Shown piece by piece: positions 26,640 to 35,468 of a stretch of DNA of 64,000 bases. The DNA is taken from assembly GCA_017569285.1 (NCBI GenBank), contig CP069419.1:2728001-2792000 (forward strand), read 5' to 3'. The DNA is from Clostridiales bacterium (GTDB lineage Bacteria; Bacillota; Clostridia; Christensenellales; Aristaeellaceae). The notes below the pieces were generated by a model. That model did no database searches. It saw only the letters and a list, made by a program, of their open reading frames with translations, and was not told where the DNA came from. How positions within the stretch are numbered: the stretch's first letter is position 1; every line of letters starts with the position of its first letter. The translations under genes and the position numbers were made by a program.

Positions 26640-27278
26640 TCACCCCTTTGTCTTTTTCCGGTATCCGCAATCGCAGTATGGCCCGCCGGAGGCCAGTGTG
26701 TATTCGCGGATAAAATCACAGGCCCCGCCCGCTTCGGCCATGGTATAGTCCAGGTGGCACATGGCGGGGACAAGATCATACAAGCCCAGCTCCTTCATCA
26801 GCGTGCAGATGCCGCATCTGGTGAAACGGGCTTCATAGCCGCTGCCGTCCGCATAGGGCAGGAATTCCATGTTCCAGGAATAGGGATTCCTGTCTGCCGC
26901 TTTCAGCGCTGCCGTGGCCTTCATGCCCTGAATATCCTGTTTGTTGAATTTCTTTTTGCCCATCACTCGGCAGAAGAACCGCATGGGGCCGGTCATCATT
27001 GCCTTTGCGTAGTACTCCGTCAGTTTCTCTAAAGACGGTCGTTCCTTCATTGAGAGCACAAAAGCTGAGAGCATGGCGCAGTTGACGATGTTCATCTTGA
27101 AACGGTCTGCCTTCTCGAACTCCGGGAGCTTTGCGATGATCTCCCTGTACTTAGGTTTCGCAGCTGTTGTTACCCGCGCAGCTTCTGTTTCGGTGAAGCC
27201 AAGCACGGATACAAGATGATTCCGGAAGGATCTCCGGAACAGGATCCACATGCCCATAGGCATACCGGCGTATTTCAT
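26640..27278 (-). CDS. L-2-amino-thiazoline-4-carboxylate hydrolase family protein
   Basis: Protein of 212 aa with the family's C-terminal signature: FTRCGICTLMK, LVPAMCHLD, YTLASGGPYCDC. The terminal cysteines match the C-x-D type endings of its five homologues here. The ATG at 27278 is chosen since AAGGAG sits 11 bases upstream; the ATG three codons earlier is almost on top of that site. Eight bases separate it from the downstream methyltransferase. Confidence 0.83.
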   Translation of the reverse strand: MKYAGMPMGMWILFRRSFRNHLVSVLGFTETEAARVTTAAKPKYREIIAKLPEFEKADRFKMNIVNCAMLSAFVLSMKERPSLEKLTEYYAKAMMTGPMRFFCRVMGKKKFNKQDIQGMKATAALKAADRNPYSWNMEFLPYADGSGYEARFTRCGICTLMKELGLYDLVPAMCHLDYTMAEAGGACDFIREYTLASGGPYCDCGYRKKTKG

Positions 27279-27360
27279 ATCAGACATTCTCCTTGATCAG
27301 GCGGGTTTGCATCATCCCGCAGGCTATCCCTCACAGGGCTGAAAAGCAGGACTTCCGCTT

Positions 27361-28206
27361 TCACGCTTCTTCCCGGAAGGTGATCTTTACGATCCTCATC
27401 CTGACAAGACCGTCGCAGAACCGGATCATCAGTTTGTGCAGCGGGCGGACATGTTCGTAAATGTCCCGGTAGCCCCGCATATAGCTTTTCGCGGTGACGG
27501 AAGCGAACTGGCTGCTCCAGCCTTCCAACTCCCGTTCGTCCTCCAGCGAGAAGAACGCGCTCACGTCTGTAATCCCCGCTTCCTTCAGCCAGGTGGAACG
27601 CATCATCTTCGCGCCGCGCCGGTTGCAGGAATCAAAGGCAAGGACGGAGCCGGGGAAGCGTTCTGCCATGCGGGAGAACAGGGTTTTGACGTCCTCCGTC
27701 CTGAAATAATAGAATACGCCTGCCGCGAAGAATACAGCACCGCCGGAAGCGTCCACGGCGTCCATCCAGCGCGGATCATTGAGGTCGCAGGCGATGTTCC
27801 GCTCCCGCTTCCCGGAGGGCAGCAGTTCGTTCCGCACGGCGATGACGTCCGGCAGGTCGATGTTATAGCCATGGCAGCGCCCGTTGTCGCATTTCCGGAA
27901 GGTGTCGTCCAGCCCGCAGCCCAGGTTGACCACGGCAGTTTTGGGGTGGTCCTGAAGATATGCCTCCACTTCACACCGGAGGTCATATTGGCGCTGCGCC
28001 ACCTCAAGCGCTCCGAACAGGCCGAACGCGGATTCCATCTTTTTGCGTTTCTCCGCGAAGTCATAATCCAGGGAATCGCAGATGCGTTTTGCCTCCGGAT
28101 CGGAAAACAACTGCGGAAAACGCTCGGAGCAGACCAGCCGGCCAAAGAGAGGGATCACCAGGGTCTCCTGTACGGTATTTTTCTCAATATGGTATTTCAT
28201 CGGCAT
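27361..28206 (-). CDS. SAM-dependent methyltransferase, LCMT/PPM family
   Basis: Methyltransferase of 281 aa of the leucine-carboxyl-methyltransferase fold, whose members O-methylate small molecules. SAM-binding AVVNLGCGLDDTFRK near residue 90 and the post-motif GYNIDLPDVIAVRNELL match that group. AAGAGGGA precedes ATGs at 28206 and 28200. It overlaps the stop of the metallo-beta-lactamase-fold gene by ten bases. Substrate unknown; a carboxylate or hydroxyl on the pathway compound is a reasonable guess. Confidence 0.82.
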   Translation of the reverse strand: MPMKYHIEKNTVQETLVIPLFGRLVCSERFPQLFSDPEAKRICDSLDYDFAEKRKKMESAFGLFGALEVAQRQYDLRCEVEAYLQDHPKTAVVNLGCGLDDTFRKCDNGRCHGYNIDLPDVIAVRNELLPSGKRERNIACDLNDPRWMDAVDASGGAVFFAAGVFYYFRTEDVKTLFSRMAERFPGSVLAFDSCNRRGAKMMRSTWLKEAGITDVSAFFSLEDERELEGWSSQFASVTAKSYMRGYRDIYEHVRPLHKLMIRFCDGLVRMRIVKITFREEA

Positions 28207-29066
28207 TCCCTCTTTTTTACCAGACGGATCGTCCGGGCTTTTTCTTCGGTATCGTCATCCTCGATATAGCCGTCGTATGGCGCTTCCGGGTCGGTGTATT
28301 TCTTGATGAAGGGCTTGCAGATCTCATCCCTGTGGCGGAAGACGAAATCCAGGTCGTCCGTCCAGCCGGTGTGCCCGGTAATGACAGAGATGGGGCGCTT
28401 TTTCGCCCGAATGTTCCTTTCCAGCTTTCCCAGGCTCTGCACAGCCAGCTTATTGTCCTCCGCCAGGGTGCTGATGAAGCTGTACCCGCCGTCCGCGCCG
28501 AACCAGATGGTGTCGCCGGTGAACAGGTATTGATCGTCGATCAGGTACACCATGTGTCCCCAGGTATGGCCGGGCACAAGAATGCACTCAATTTTGATAT
28601 CGCCGATGCGCAGCACCTGGCCGTCCTTCAGCAGCACCCGCTTGTTGTCTGTTTTCACCATCGGCAGTTTATAGAAGCCATGGAACACTTTGCGCCGGGT
28701 TTCACCTGTCAAATAGCGGTTCTCGATCTCGCCGATATACACTGTGGCGTCCCGGAACAGCTGCTCACTGTCGGTTTCCAGAGCGCCGACGTGGTCCGTA
28801 TCCTGATGCGTAATGAAGATGTGCTGAATCGACGCCGGGTCGATGTCCAGCCAGTTCATCTTCTCCCGCAGCCGCTCATAGTTGTAGCCCGCGTCGATCA
28901 TGATGGTCACACCGTTCTTCGTATAGAAGAAGATGTTGGCGATCCACTCCCGCACGCAAGCCACGTTTTCATTGATCCAGCCGGTATTCAGAGGCTTGAA
29001 AATGGCTTTGCCCCGGAATAACGCGCTCATGGATTTTTTCTGGTGCTCCGAATCTTTCCTGGCCAT
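28197..29066 (-). CDS. Metallo-beta-lactamase-fold hydrolase
   Basis: Hydrolase of 289 aa with the metal-binding motif THQDTDHVGAL, a second histidine in VPGHTWGHM, and a third in ITGHTGW. The first motif is T-H-x-D-x-D-H, slightly unlike the classic HxHxDH, as seen in many MBL-fold proteins. It acts on esters, thioesters or lactones in other families. RBS AAGGAGG before the ATG. Lies in the leftward operon between the ZIP transporter and the LCMT-type methyltransferase. Substrate cannot be assigned. Confidence 0.85.
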   Translation of the reverse strand: MARKDSEHQKKSMSALFRGKAIFKPLNTGWINENVACVREWIANIFFYTKNGVTIMIDAGYNYERLREKMNWLDIDPASIQHIFITHQDTDHVGALETDSEQLFRDATVYIGEIENRYLTGETRRKVFHGFYKLPMVKTDNKRVLLKDGQVLRIGDIKIECILVPGHTWGHMVYLIDDQYLFTGDTIWFGADGGYSFISTLAEDNKLAVQSLGKLERNIRAKKRPISVITGHTGWTDDLDFVFRHRDEICKPFIKKYTDPEAPYDGYIEDDDTEEKARTIRLVKKRECR

Positions 29067-29106
29067 GGCGATCCTCCTTTATTTGCTTCAGCTTCCTCCT
29101 GTTATT

Positions 29107-29886
29107 TTATCCCAACGTGACATCCAGAATCATCATAGTCACAAAGCCCAGTGAGAAAGCGATCGTACCAATATTTGAATGCGGTCCCTCCGACATTTCC
29201 GGGATCAGCTCCTCCACCACCACATACATCATAGCCCCGGCGGCGAAGGCAAGAAAATAGGGCATGACCGGCGTCACCAGCCCGGCAGCCAGGATGGTGA
29301 TGATCGCGGCCACAGGCTCCACCGCTCCGGATAGCACGCCCATCCAGAAGGTCTTTGCTTTCGGCATGCCCTCCGCCAGCAGCGGCATGGAAACGATGGC
29401 TCCCTCCGGGAAATTCTGAATGGCGATCCCCAGCGCCAGCGCCAGCGCGCCAGCGGCGGCGATGCCGGTGTCACCGGCGAGAAAGCCGGCATACACCACG
29501 CCCACCGCCATGCCCTCAGGAATATTGTGAAGGGTCACGGCCAGAATCAGCTTTGTGGTGCGTTTGAAGCCGCTGCGAGGGCCTTCATTCTGCCTGTCCA
29601 TATGCATGTGCGGCGTGATCATGTCCAGCAGAAGCAGGAAACCCACGCCGATCAGGAAGCCGAGGGAGGCAGGCAGGAAAGCGAACGCGCCCATGCTCGC
29701 GCTGCTCTCCAGCGCGGGCTGCAGAAGGCTCCAGAAGGATGCAGCCACCATCACGCCCGCCGCGAAGCCTGTCAGCGCCTTCTGCACGCCGGATGAGATC
29801 TGTTTCTTCAGAAAGAAAACCATTGCCGCTCCCAGGCTGGTGCCCAGAAAGGGAATCAGAACGCCCTCAAGAATTTGGATATTCAT
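29107..29886 (-). CDS. ZIP-family metal transporter
   Basis: Membrane protein of 259 aa with eight predicted helices. The two ZIP signature helices are visible: HNIPEGMAVG (helix IV) and NFPEGAIVSMPL (helix V), which form the metal path. The helix III-IV loop contains a histidine-containing stretch (TPHMHMDRQN). ZIP proteins bring zinc, iron or manganese into the cytoplasm. Its place in a cluster rich in thiazoline-hydrolase homologues and methyltransferases supports a metal-related theme. Which metal is unknown. Confidence 0.92.
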   Translation of the reverse strand: MNIQILEGVLIPFLGTSLGAAMVFFLKKQISSGVQKALTGFAAGVMVAASFWSLLQPALESSASMGAFAFLPASLGFLIGVGFLLLLDMITPHMHMDRQNEGPRSGFKRTTKLILAVTLHNIPEGMAVGVVYAGFLAGDTGIAAAGALALALGIAIQNFPEGAIVSMPLLAEGMPKAKTFWMGVLSGAVEPVAAIITILAAGLVTPVMPYFLAFAAGAMMYVVVEELIPEMSEGPHSNIGTIAFSLGFVTMMILDVTLG

Positions 29887-29896
29887 CAGTTGTCCT

Positions 29897-30679
29897 TCAC
29901 TTTCTGCCGGTCAGCAGCGCGGAGCCGCTGAGCGCCATCCATGCGGCTTCGGACTTCTTCATGAACCTGCCGTCCGTCGTGTCGATCAGCTCCACCTGGC
30001 TGTAACCCGTGTCACGGAGTTTCTTCACAAAGGCCTGCATATCACCGTACCTGGATTTGGAGAAGATGTCGTGCAGGGCGAAAGTGCCGCCCTTTTTCAG
30101 AGTGCGCAGGGTTTCCAGAAGGTATTGCTGCCGATCGCCCGGGATGTTGTGATACACATAATTGCTCACCACGGCGTCAAAGGTCTCGTCCGGGAAATCC
30201 AGATGGGTAGCGTCACCTTGCTGAAAGGTGATCCGGCTGACGCCCTCGGCTTTGGCGTTGCTTTCGCACAGTGCTTTGCTGAAAGAAGCGTACTCCTTGC
30301 CCCAGCGGTCGATGCCGATGATCTCGGCTTTGGGATTCCGCTTGCCCACAGCGATACCCAGAGCACCGCTGCCGCAGCCCACGTCCAGCACCTTGCCGCC
30401 CTCCGGCAGCTTCACACAGGCTGCCGTGCCCTCGATGATCTGCCGGGCCATCTGGCGTTTTCCGTTGTAATCAAAGGCGCGGTACATTTGGGCGGCCCAG
30501 ACGGTTAGGCCGCAGAAGACGAACGCGATCACCGCAAACGCGACAGTCAGCACCGTTCTCAGTGTGCCGCCCGGTAGCAGCAGACCAAAGACCGTGGCGG
30601 CAATGCCGCAGCCAAGGAAAGCAAACAGAAAGGAATACACCATGCCCTTGGGCATCCAGTTTTTGTAATCAGGCTTCAT
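29897..30679 (-). CDS. Membrane-anchored SAM-dependent methyltransferase
   Basis: Protein of 260 aa: two N-terminal membrane helices (~residues 12-65), then a class I methyltransferase with motif I VLDVGCGSGALGIA, the acidic GIDRWGKEY and motif IV LDFPDETFDAVVSNYVYHN. The anchor suggests a lipophilic or membrane-associated substrate. AAGGAGG before ATG; ten bases after it the ZIP gene begins. One of seven soluble-type methyltransferase genes in the two operons. Confidence 0.87.
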   Translation of the reverse strand: MKPDYKNWMPKGMVYSFLFAFLGCGIAATVFGLLLPGGTLRTVLTVAFAVIAFVFCGLTVWAAQMYRAFDYNGKRQMARQIIEGTAACVKLPEGGKVLDVGCGSGALGIAVGKRNPKAEIIGIDRWGKEYASFSKALCESNAKAEGVSRITFQQGDATHLDFPDETFDAVVSNYVYHNIPGDRQQYLLETLRTLKKGGTFALHDIFSKSRYGDMQAFVKKLRDTGYSQVELIDTTDGRFMKKSEAAWMALSGSALLTGRK

Positions 30680-30691
30680 GCCGGTTCCTCC

Positions 30692-31315
30692 TTACTTTTT
30701 CGCAATGACAGTGATCCACGGCTTCGACGGATGATGATCACAGGTCACTTCGGAAAAGCCAGCCGCTTTCAGCGCTGCTTCAAGCTGCTCCGCCGTGTAG
30801 CAGGTCATGCCGTCGATGATGCCCTCGTATTTCTTTCCCGTGGCATCCGTGCCGTCCGATTCGTTGCAGATCATGAAGACACCGCCCGACTTCAGGATCC
30901 GGGCAACCTGGGCGAAACACCTCTCCAGCCCCGGCCAGAAGTAAACCGTCTCAAAGGCGGTCGCCAGATCGAAGGAACTGTCCGGAAGATGAAGTTCGGA
31001 CACGTCGCCCTGCCGCACCTCGCAGCGACCCGCAGCAATCGCCGCATGGTTGAAGGCCTTCGCCTTTTCCACGGACAGTTCGGAATAGTCGATGGCTGTC
31101 ACATGCGCCTTTGGATACTTCTTCAGCAGCTCCCCGGCATTGCGTCCGCCGCCGCAGCCCAGGTCTACAGCCTTCTCAGGCGTGATGGGCGGCAGGTGGG
31201 AAAAGCCCCAGTCGGCCATGGCGGCATGACCGGAGTTCATGCCGCTCAGCATCACTTTTCCAAGAAAACCTTCCGGCTTCCTTGTCTGGCTGACAAACTT
31301 CTTGAACAGTCCCAT
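30692..31315 (-). CDS. Class I SAM-dependent methyltransferase
   Basis: Methyltransferase of 207 aa. Motif I AVDLGCGGGRNAGELL, the acidic TAIDYSELSV, motif IV LHLPDSSFDLATAFETVYFW. It ends with a PSKPWITVIAKK tail. ATG at 31315 with AGAGGAG upstream; the 6-codon longer frame starts with an unsupported TTG. Tightly packed (about 12-bp gaps on each side). Confidence 0.86.
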   Translation of the reverse strand: MGLFKKFVSQTRKPEGFLGKVMLSGMNSGHAAMADWGFSHLPPITPEKAVDLGCGGGRNAGELLKKYPKAHVTAIDYSELSVEKAKAFNHAAIAAGRCEVRQGDVSELHLPDSSFDLATAFETVYFWPGLERCFAQVARILKSGGVFMICNESDGTDATGKKYEGIIDGMTCYTAEQLEAALKAAGFSEVTCDHHPSKPWITVIAKK

Positions 31316-31329
31316 TTTTGCAGCTCCTC

Positions 31330-31965
31330 TCAAATACTTTTTGTTCTTTCCCAGCCGTCCCCGGCATCGGTTTCGTGGCGGACAAAGTCAAAGTCGCAGC
31401 AGTCTCCGCCCTGACAGAGGGTCTTCGTCCGCTTGAAATCCGTGTAGGGCAGGTTCCCGAAGTTGATCACGTCGGAATGGCAGAACATGGCCCCCAGCTT
31501 CATCAGGCCGCGCTCCTCGAAGATGTGCCGGTAAAGGCACTCCCTGCACTCAAAATGAAAGCGGTCTTGGGGATCGGTATCCAGGTGCCATTCATAGCGC
31601 CAGCCGGCGCCGCTGCCATGCCGGAAACCGAAGGGCAGGATTTTTTTCATCACCGGCAAAAACCAACTGTGCCGTGCCAGTTTCCGGTAGGTATCCGGCG
31701 TCAGCTGCTTCCACATCTCGGTGGAGACGATCCGGAAGGCTTCCTCCTCAGCCTTTCCGTGCTGCTGCAGCACCTCATACAGCGCGATGGACGTGAGGAT
31801 CTGGGCGATATGCTTATAGTTGCCTTTGTCGCACCAGCGCTTTTCCTCTTCCAGCAGCACACGCATGCGGCTGTATACATCCCGCTGGATTTCCACCGGC
31901 AGCGTTGGGAAATAGACTCGGTACCGACTGCTGGCCACCAGGGCTTCCGGTTCATACTTTTTCAT
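31330..31965 (-). CDS. L-2-amino-thiazoline-4-carboxylate hydrolase family protein
   Basis: Protein of 211 aa. The C-terminal signature FECRECLYRHI, GAMFCHSD and TLCQGGDCCDFDF matches the family, including a double cysteine before the aspartate. ATG at 31965 is chosen over the upstream 32037 because the total length then equals its paralogues and GAGGCGA precedes it. The gap to the DUF6796-like gene is 71 bp. Confidence 0.8.
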   Translation of the reverse strand: MKKYEPEALVASSRYRVYFPTLPVEIQRDVYSRMRVLLEEEKRWCDKGNYKHIAQILTSIALYEVLQQHGKAEEEAFRIVSTEMWKQLTPDTYRKLARHSWFLPVMKKILPFGFRHGSGAGWRYEWHLDTDPQDRFHFECRECLYRHIFEERGLMKLGAMFCHSDVINFGNLPYTDFKRTKTLCQGGDCCDFDFVRHETDAGDGWERTKSI

Positions 31966-32036
31966 ATTGCATTCGCCTCTTTTTTGTTTTCCGCGTAATA
32001 TCTGTGCATCGCCCGTATCCTCCAAATGGTTGAACA

Positions 32037-32657
32037 TCAGAGAAGAAACATGAGTCCCAGGAACATGACCGCCCCGGCCCAGTTGCCCGATCCGCCTACC
32101 CGTGTCGGCATCAACACCAGCATCAGCGGCAGGATATTAAACACGCACGCCCAGCGGGGCAGCGGCGTCCATCCGCTGACCACCGGCACAAACAGAGACA
32201 CACCGAAGATCAGGAACCCGAGATAGCAGACGATCAGGGTGACAGACGTCTTTTTGAAAAACTCCGTGATCAGCTGCCGGGCTTCCTCCGTCCGGCCCAT
32301 CTTCACATACAGCCATTCAGGCATGCCGCAGAACACATGGTGCGCCACGCCGAAGGTCAGCACCATGACCGTGCTGATCAGCATCAGCACCGTGCAGGGC
32401 TCCGAGAAGGCGCGCATCCAATGCGCCAGCGCCAGATAGCCAAAGGCAAAGAGGAACATGGCCAGGCAGCCCAGCAGCATGGACAGAAGGGAGTTCCGAA
32501 GCGGCATGCCCTTGAACACGGCGGAAAGCCTGCCGTTATCCTTCATGTCCTCGAAGTGAAACCGTCCGCCCGGCATATAGGTCAGCAAGCAGTCGCACAC
32601 ACCGCAAAGCAGATGCCCGGCGATTGCGAGCAGAAACGTGATTTTCAGAACGCTCAT
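32037..32657 (-). CDS. DUF6796-like membrane protein
   Basis: Membrane protein of 206 aa with about six hydrophobic helices. It is closely related to 11976-12599 (shared FEDMKDN, FGYLALAHWMRAF, SGWTPLPRWACVFN), showing that the two operons carry copies of the same gene. Function unknown; it probably sits in the membrane with a pathway enzyme. Confidence 0.75.
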   Translation of the reverse strand: MSVLKITFLLAIAGHLLCGVCDCLLTYMPGGRFHFEDMKDNGRLSAVFKGMPLRNSLLSMLLGCLAMFLFAFGYLALAHWMRAFSEPCTVLMLISTVMVLTFGVAHHVFCGMPEWLYVKMGRTEEARQLITEFFKKTSVTLIVCYLGFLIFGVSLFVPVVSGWTPLPRWACVFNILPLMLVLMPTRVGGSGNWAGAVMFLGLMFLL

Positions 32658-32670
32658 TTTACATCCTCCG

Positions 32671-33162
32671 TCAGAAAAGCATATTCAGTCCCGCCACCGC
32701 TAGCCCGGCGATGGGACAGACGATCAGCGTCCACAACAGTCCGTGCTCCGGGATGGCCAGTGTCTTCAGCCACTCCCAATGTTCCCATGCCTTGCAGTGC
32801 TCTGCGCCCTTGATGAAAGGTTTGGCCTTCGGCGGCAGCCAGCAGTCCAGGATGATGAAGTCAGAAAGGCTCACCATGGTCATTTCCACATAGCCTGCCC
32901 AGAACAGGTTCCAGAAGCCGGTCATCTCCGCAAAATGCGCGCTGATGGCCCAATAGACAAACAACACCAGATACAGCGGATACAGGATCAGCTTCATGGT
33001 GCGCACATCCTTCTTTTCCACAAAAGGAGCCGCTGCCCGTCTGATTTCCTTCGGGAACATGGTGCTGTATGCCTGCGGTACCAGCAGGAAGCCAAGCCCG
33101 GCCACCGCGTTGAACAGCAGGGACATGGACAGCCCGTCCAGAATGATTCTCGGCCAGTTCAT
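32671..33162 (-). CDS. Small membrane protein of a five-member paralogue group
   Basis: Protein of 163 aa with four to five predicted helices. It belongs with 33781-34278, 34956-35459, 36762-37274 and 39702-40208: similar length, an N-terminal helix, a central aromatic segment and a charged loop, then C-terminal helices. This copy has the central loop SDFIILDCWLPPKAK, analogous to the others' FDWLFIDT or LDWVLFAN. I recognise no known family. It may be a membrane partner for the ATC-hydrolase homologues, each of which is near one. Confidence 0.6.
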   Translation of the reverse strand: MNWPRIILDGLSMSLLFNAVAGLGFLLVPQAYSTMFPKEIRRAAAPFVEKKDVRTMKLILYPLYLVLFVYWAISAHFAEMTGFWNLFWAGYVEMTMVSLSDFIILDCWLPPKAKPFIKGAEHCKAWEHWEWLKTLAIPEHGLLWTLIVCPIAGLAVAGLNMLF

Positions 33163-33773
33163 TGCGATTTCCTCCTCCGAATGATTTCATCGTGGCAGGC
33201 GTCCCCATCCGACAGGTCCGAATGCCGGATGAAGGTCACGTGCCGGCGCAGGTTTTCATACGAGGTTGTGTCCGTCATGCAGAAGATCTTGCACAGACTG
33301 CGGATGCCGTAGGTCTCGAACATTTCGACGTACACGCATCTGGAGATGCGGTATTCGATTCTGTCTTCGCCGACATCAAATCGGTCATAGGTGATGCTGC
33401 CATCTCTGACCCGCCTGTCATGATCGGATATATTCCATTTTTTCGCGATACTGAAGCTGTTCGGCAGCAGATCAATGGCGCGGATGATCCGCCTGAAGAA
33501 GTTTCGCCGGCGCACAAATCCATGGTTGATCGTCTCGATAATCTCCGTGTCGGTGAGGCCGAGCGCTTTCAGCTCCAGACACATGGCGATCACGGCATAG
33601 ACATGGGTTGTATTCGTAGTGGGATAAACGCTGTGCGCTTTGAATCCGTCCGAGGCGTACATCGCCCGCAGCCGCGCTTCATAAGCTGCAGTCTTTGCCT
33701 CGATCTCCCGGCAATGCCGGAATAGCAGTGCTTTTCGGTACACGTTGCCGTATTTCTGGATGGCTTTCTCCAT
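33159..33773 (-). CDS. Divergent ATC-hydrolase-family homologue
   Basis: Protein of 204 aa. The C-terminal pattern follows the family (ISRCVYVEMFETYGI, KIFCMTD, DLSDGDACHDEI), but the last C-D pair reads C-H-D, a variant of the family's C-D(Y/F). It could be altered in activity. RBS GGGAGGTGA is 8-10 bp before the ATG. It overlaps the preceding membrane gene by four bases and is next to another small membrane protein. Confidence 0.65.
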   Translation of the reverse strand: MEKAIQKYGNVYRKALLFRHCREIEAKTAAYEARLRAMYASDGFKAHSVYPTTNTTHVYAVIAMCLELKALGLTDTEIIETINHGFVRRRNFFRRIIRAIDLLPNSFSIAKKWNISDHDRRVRDGSITYDRFDVGEDRIEYRISRCVYVEMFETYGIRSLCKIFCMTDTTSYENLRRHVTFIRHSDLSDGDACHDEIIRRRKSQ

Positions 33774-33780
33774 CAGCGCT

Positions 33781-34278
33781 TCACCTCCCGATGAGCAGCG
33801 TGACCCACGCCATCAGCGCGCACACAAACGGGAACGCGATCAGCCGGATCATCTGGTTTTTTGTATTAAAGCTTCGGTCATCCCAGCTTTTGCAGCCCTT
33901 CGTCTCCGGGTAGAATTTCACATAATACTTCCTGGTAATCACGATATATTGATCCTGCACCAAAATATCGAACAGCTTGTAGCCGTACAGAAAGAGCATG
34001 AACCGCCCGAACAGCAGCCAGAAGCCGTAGCCGCGCCGGAGACCGTCAGCACCGAGAAAGAAGAGCAAACCGACGTATCCCGCCGCCGCCAGAGCGGTCA
34101 TCAGATAACCGATTATTTGCCTGCCCAAAGACGGATCAGGATGCGTTTTCGCCGCCTCCCGGATGTCCCGCGGCAGAAAGCGCATGAATATCTTTGTGGC
34201 CGCGAAACAAGGGATGATCAGAATGAACGCCAGGGAGAGCAGGCAAACGGCCGCCAGAGCGGAAAGCGTTGTGATCAT
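33781..34278 (-). CDS. Small membrane protein of the five-member group
   Basis: Protein of 165 aa with four hydrophobic stretches. The central loop FDILVQDQYIVITRKYYVKFYP is the variant of FDWLFIDT-like loops seen in its paralogues. ATGA overlap with the DUF6796-like gene upstream at 34275. The 34278 start is chosen over 34299, since AAGGGATG lies before it. No known family. Confidence 0.58.
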   Translation of the reverse strand: MITTLSALAAVCLLSLAFILIIPCFAATKIFMRFLPRDIREAAKTHPDPSLGRQIIGYLMTALAAAGYVGLLFFLGADGLRRGYGFWLLFGRFMLFLYGYKLFDILVQDQYIVITRKYYVKFYPETKGCKSWDDRSFNTKNQMIRLIAFPFVCALMAWVTLLIGR

Positions 34279-34937
34279 GCCGCATCCCTTCTTTCCCAAA
34301 TCAGCATGATGCCAAACCAGAGGATCATGCTTTCACTCATAAGACCGTTCGTAAAGCCGAGGCGGAAAGCGCTGGCCGGCATTGCAAGCGACAGTCCCTT
34401 CAGCAGAGCAAAGATGATCAGCACGTTGGTGAAGGCCATTCCCTTGGGGAAAACCGTTTTGCCACGGAGCTGCAGCCAGAACCAGTACAGGAACACCGGC
34501 AGCATCAGCGCTTCGGATACGGGCACAAGCCAGGAAAGCCGGGAGAACAGCCCCTCGCAGACGGGCAGCGCCTCCGTTGCGTAGCCATTCCCGTTCATCC
34601 AGGCAAACAGCGTCAGGATCATGACGTAGAACAGGTGCAGGGCAATCCAGGGTGTCAGTCCGAAGGCGTTGAGATAGTGATAGACCTTGCGCTGCTTCCC
34701 GTCTTTGATATATCCATCCACCGCAAACAGTGCGATGCCATACAGGATGATCCCGGGAAAAGCCAGGGCCATGGCCAGATCGAACCGCCACTGCGGGATG
34801 GCCGCCACGCCTTCCGTCAGCCAGGACAGGGCACCGTGATACGCAGGATTCCCATACATCATCAGCCAGTCCCCGCCGCCGTAGCACAGGCAGCCCAGGA
34901 TGCCGCAGAGCAGCGCGGCCTTCATGTGCTTCTTCAT
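34275..34937 (-). CDS. DUF6796-like membrane protein
   Basis: Membrane protein of 220 aa with seven or so helices (CGILGCLCYGGGDWLMMYG at the N-terminus, IALHLFYVMILTLFAWMNG in the middle). It is a more distant relative of 11976 and 32037, closer to 41496 (both have FPGIILYG/IGIPLEALC-type second helices and the FxxGLxxxP layout). ATG at 34937 with GGGGGGATA ahead; a TTG five codons upstream is less likely. Confidence 0.7.
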   Translation of the reverse strand: MKKHMKAALLCGILGCLCYGGGDWLMMYGNPAYHGALSWLTEGVAAIPQWRFDLAMALAFPGIILYGIALFAVDGYIKDGKQRKVYHYLNAFGLTPWIALHLFYVMILTLFAWMNGNGYATEALPVCEGLFSRLSWLVPVSEALMLPVFLYWFWLQLRGKTVFPKGMAFTNVLIIFALLKGLSLAMPASAFRLGFTNGLMSESMILWFGIMLIWERRDAA

Positions 34938-34955
34938 CCAGTATCCCCCCAACGC

Positions 34956-35459
34956 TTACATCATTCTTCCGATCAGCCAGTATAACCCGCCCACTGCCGC
35001 CGCCAGCGGCACCGAGAACGGGATCAGCTTCAGCAGCTTCCACTGCTTCACACGGGGGCTGTGCCAGGTGCCGTTGAGATCCTCCGTGCCGGGGATCAGC
35101 CACCAGTCGGACAGGGCGACCCAAATGGTGTCGATGAACAGCCAGTCGAAGAATTCCGCGCCGAGGAACAGCGCGTAAAATTGCCAGCAGCAGTCCCAAT
35201 AAGTCCTCGCGCCGTTGATCCCAAGAATCATGACGCCGGGGATCACCAGCATCCATGCAATGAGCAGGGTGAAGGCGAAGCGCTTTCTGCTCCGAAATTC
35301 CGCTTCGGTGATCAGGCCTAGGGCTTTGACCCGGTCAATCATCACCTGCGGATAGAAGAAGATGCCGCCGATGGGGCCGCGTCTGTGCACCAGCACCGCC
35401 ATGTAGGCCGCGTAGCATACCCACAGGATCAGGATTTCCATGACAATGGTCCAGAACAT
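34956..35459 (-). CDS. Small membrane protein of the five-member group
   Basis: Protein of 167 aa with about four helices. The central loop is FFDWLFIDTIWVALSDWW and the C-terminus ends in a helix after KQWKLLKLIPFS. The other four members share this layout. The RBS is weak (AAGTGAG), fitting a translationally coupled position just after the methyltransferase gene. No known family. Confidence 0.6.
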   Translation of the reverse strand: MFWTIVMEILILWVCYAAYMAVLVHRRGPIGGIFFYPQVMIDRVKALGLITEAEFRSRKRFAFTLLIAWMLVIPGVMILGINGARTYWDCCWQFYALFLGAEFFDWLFIDTIWVALSDWWLIPGTEDLNGTWHSPRVKQWKLLKLIPFSVPLAAAVGGLYWLIGRMM

Positions 35460-35468
35460 GTCTGTATC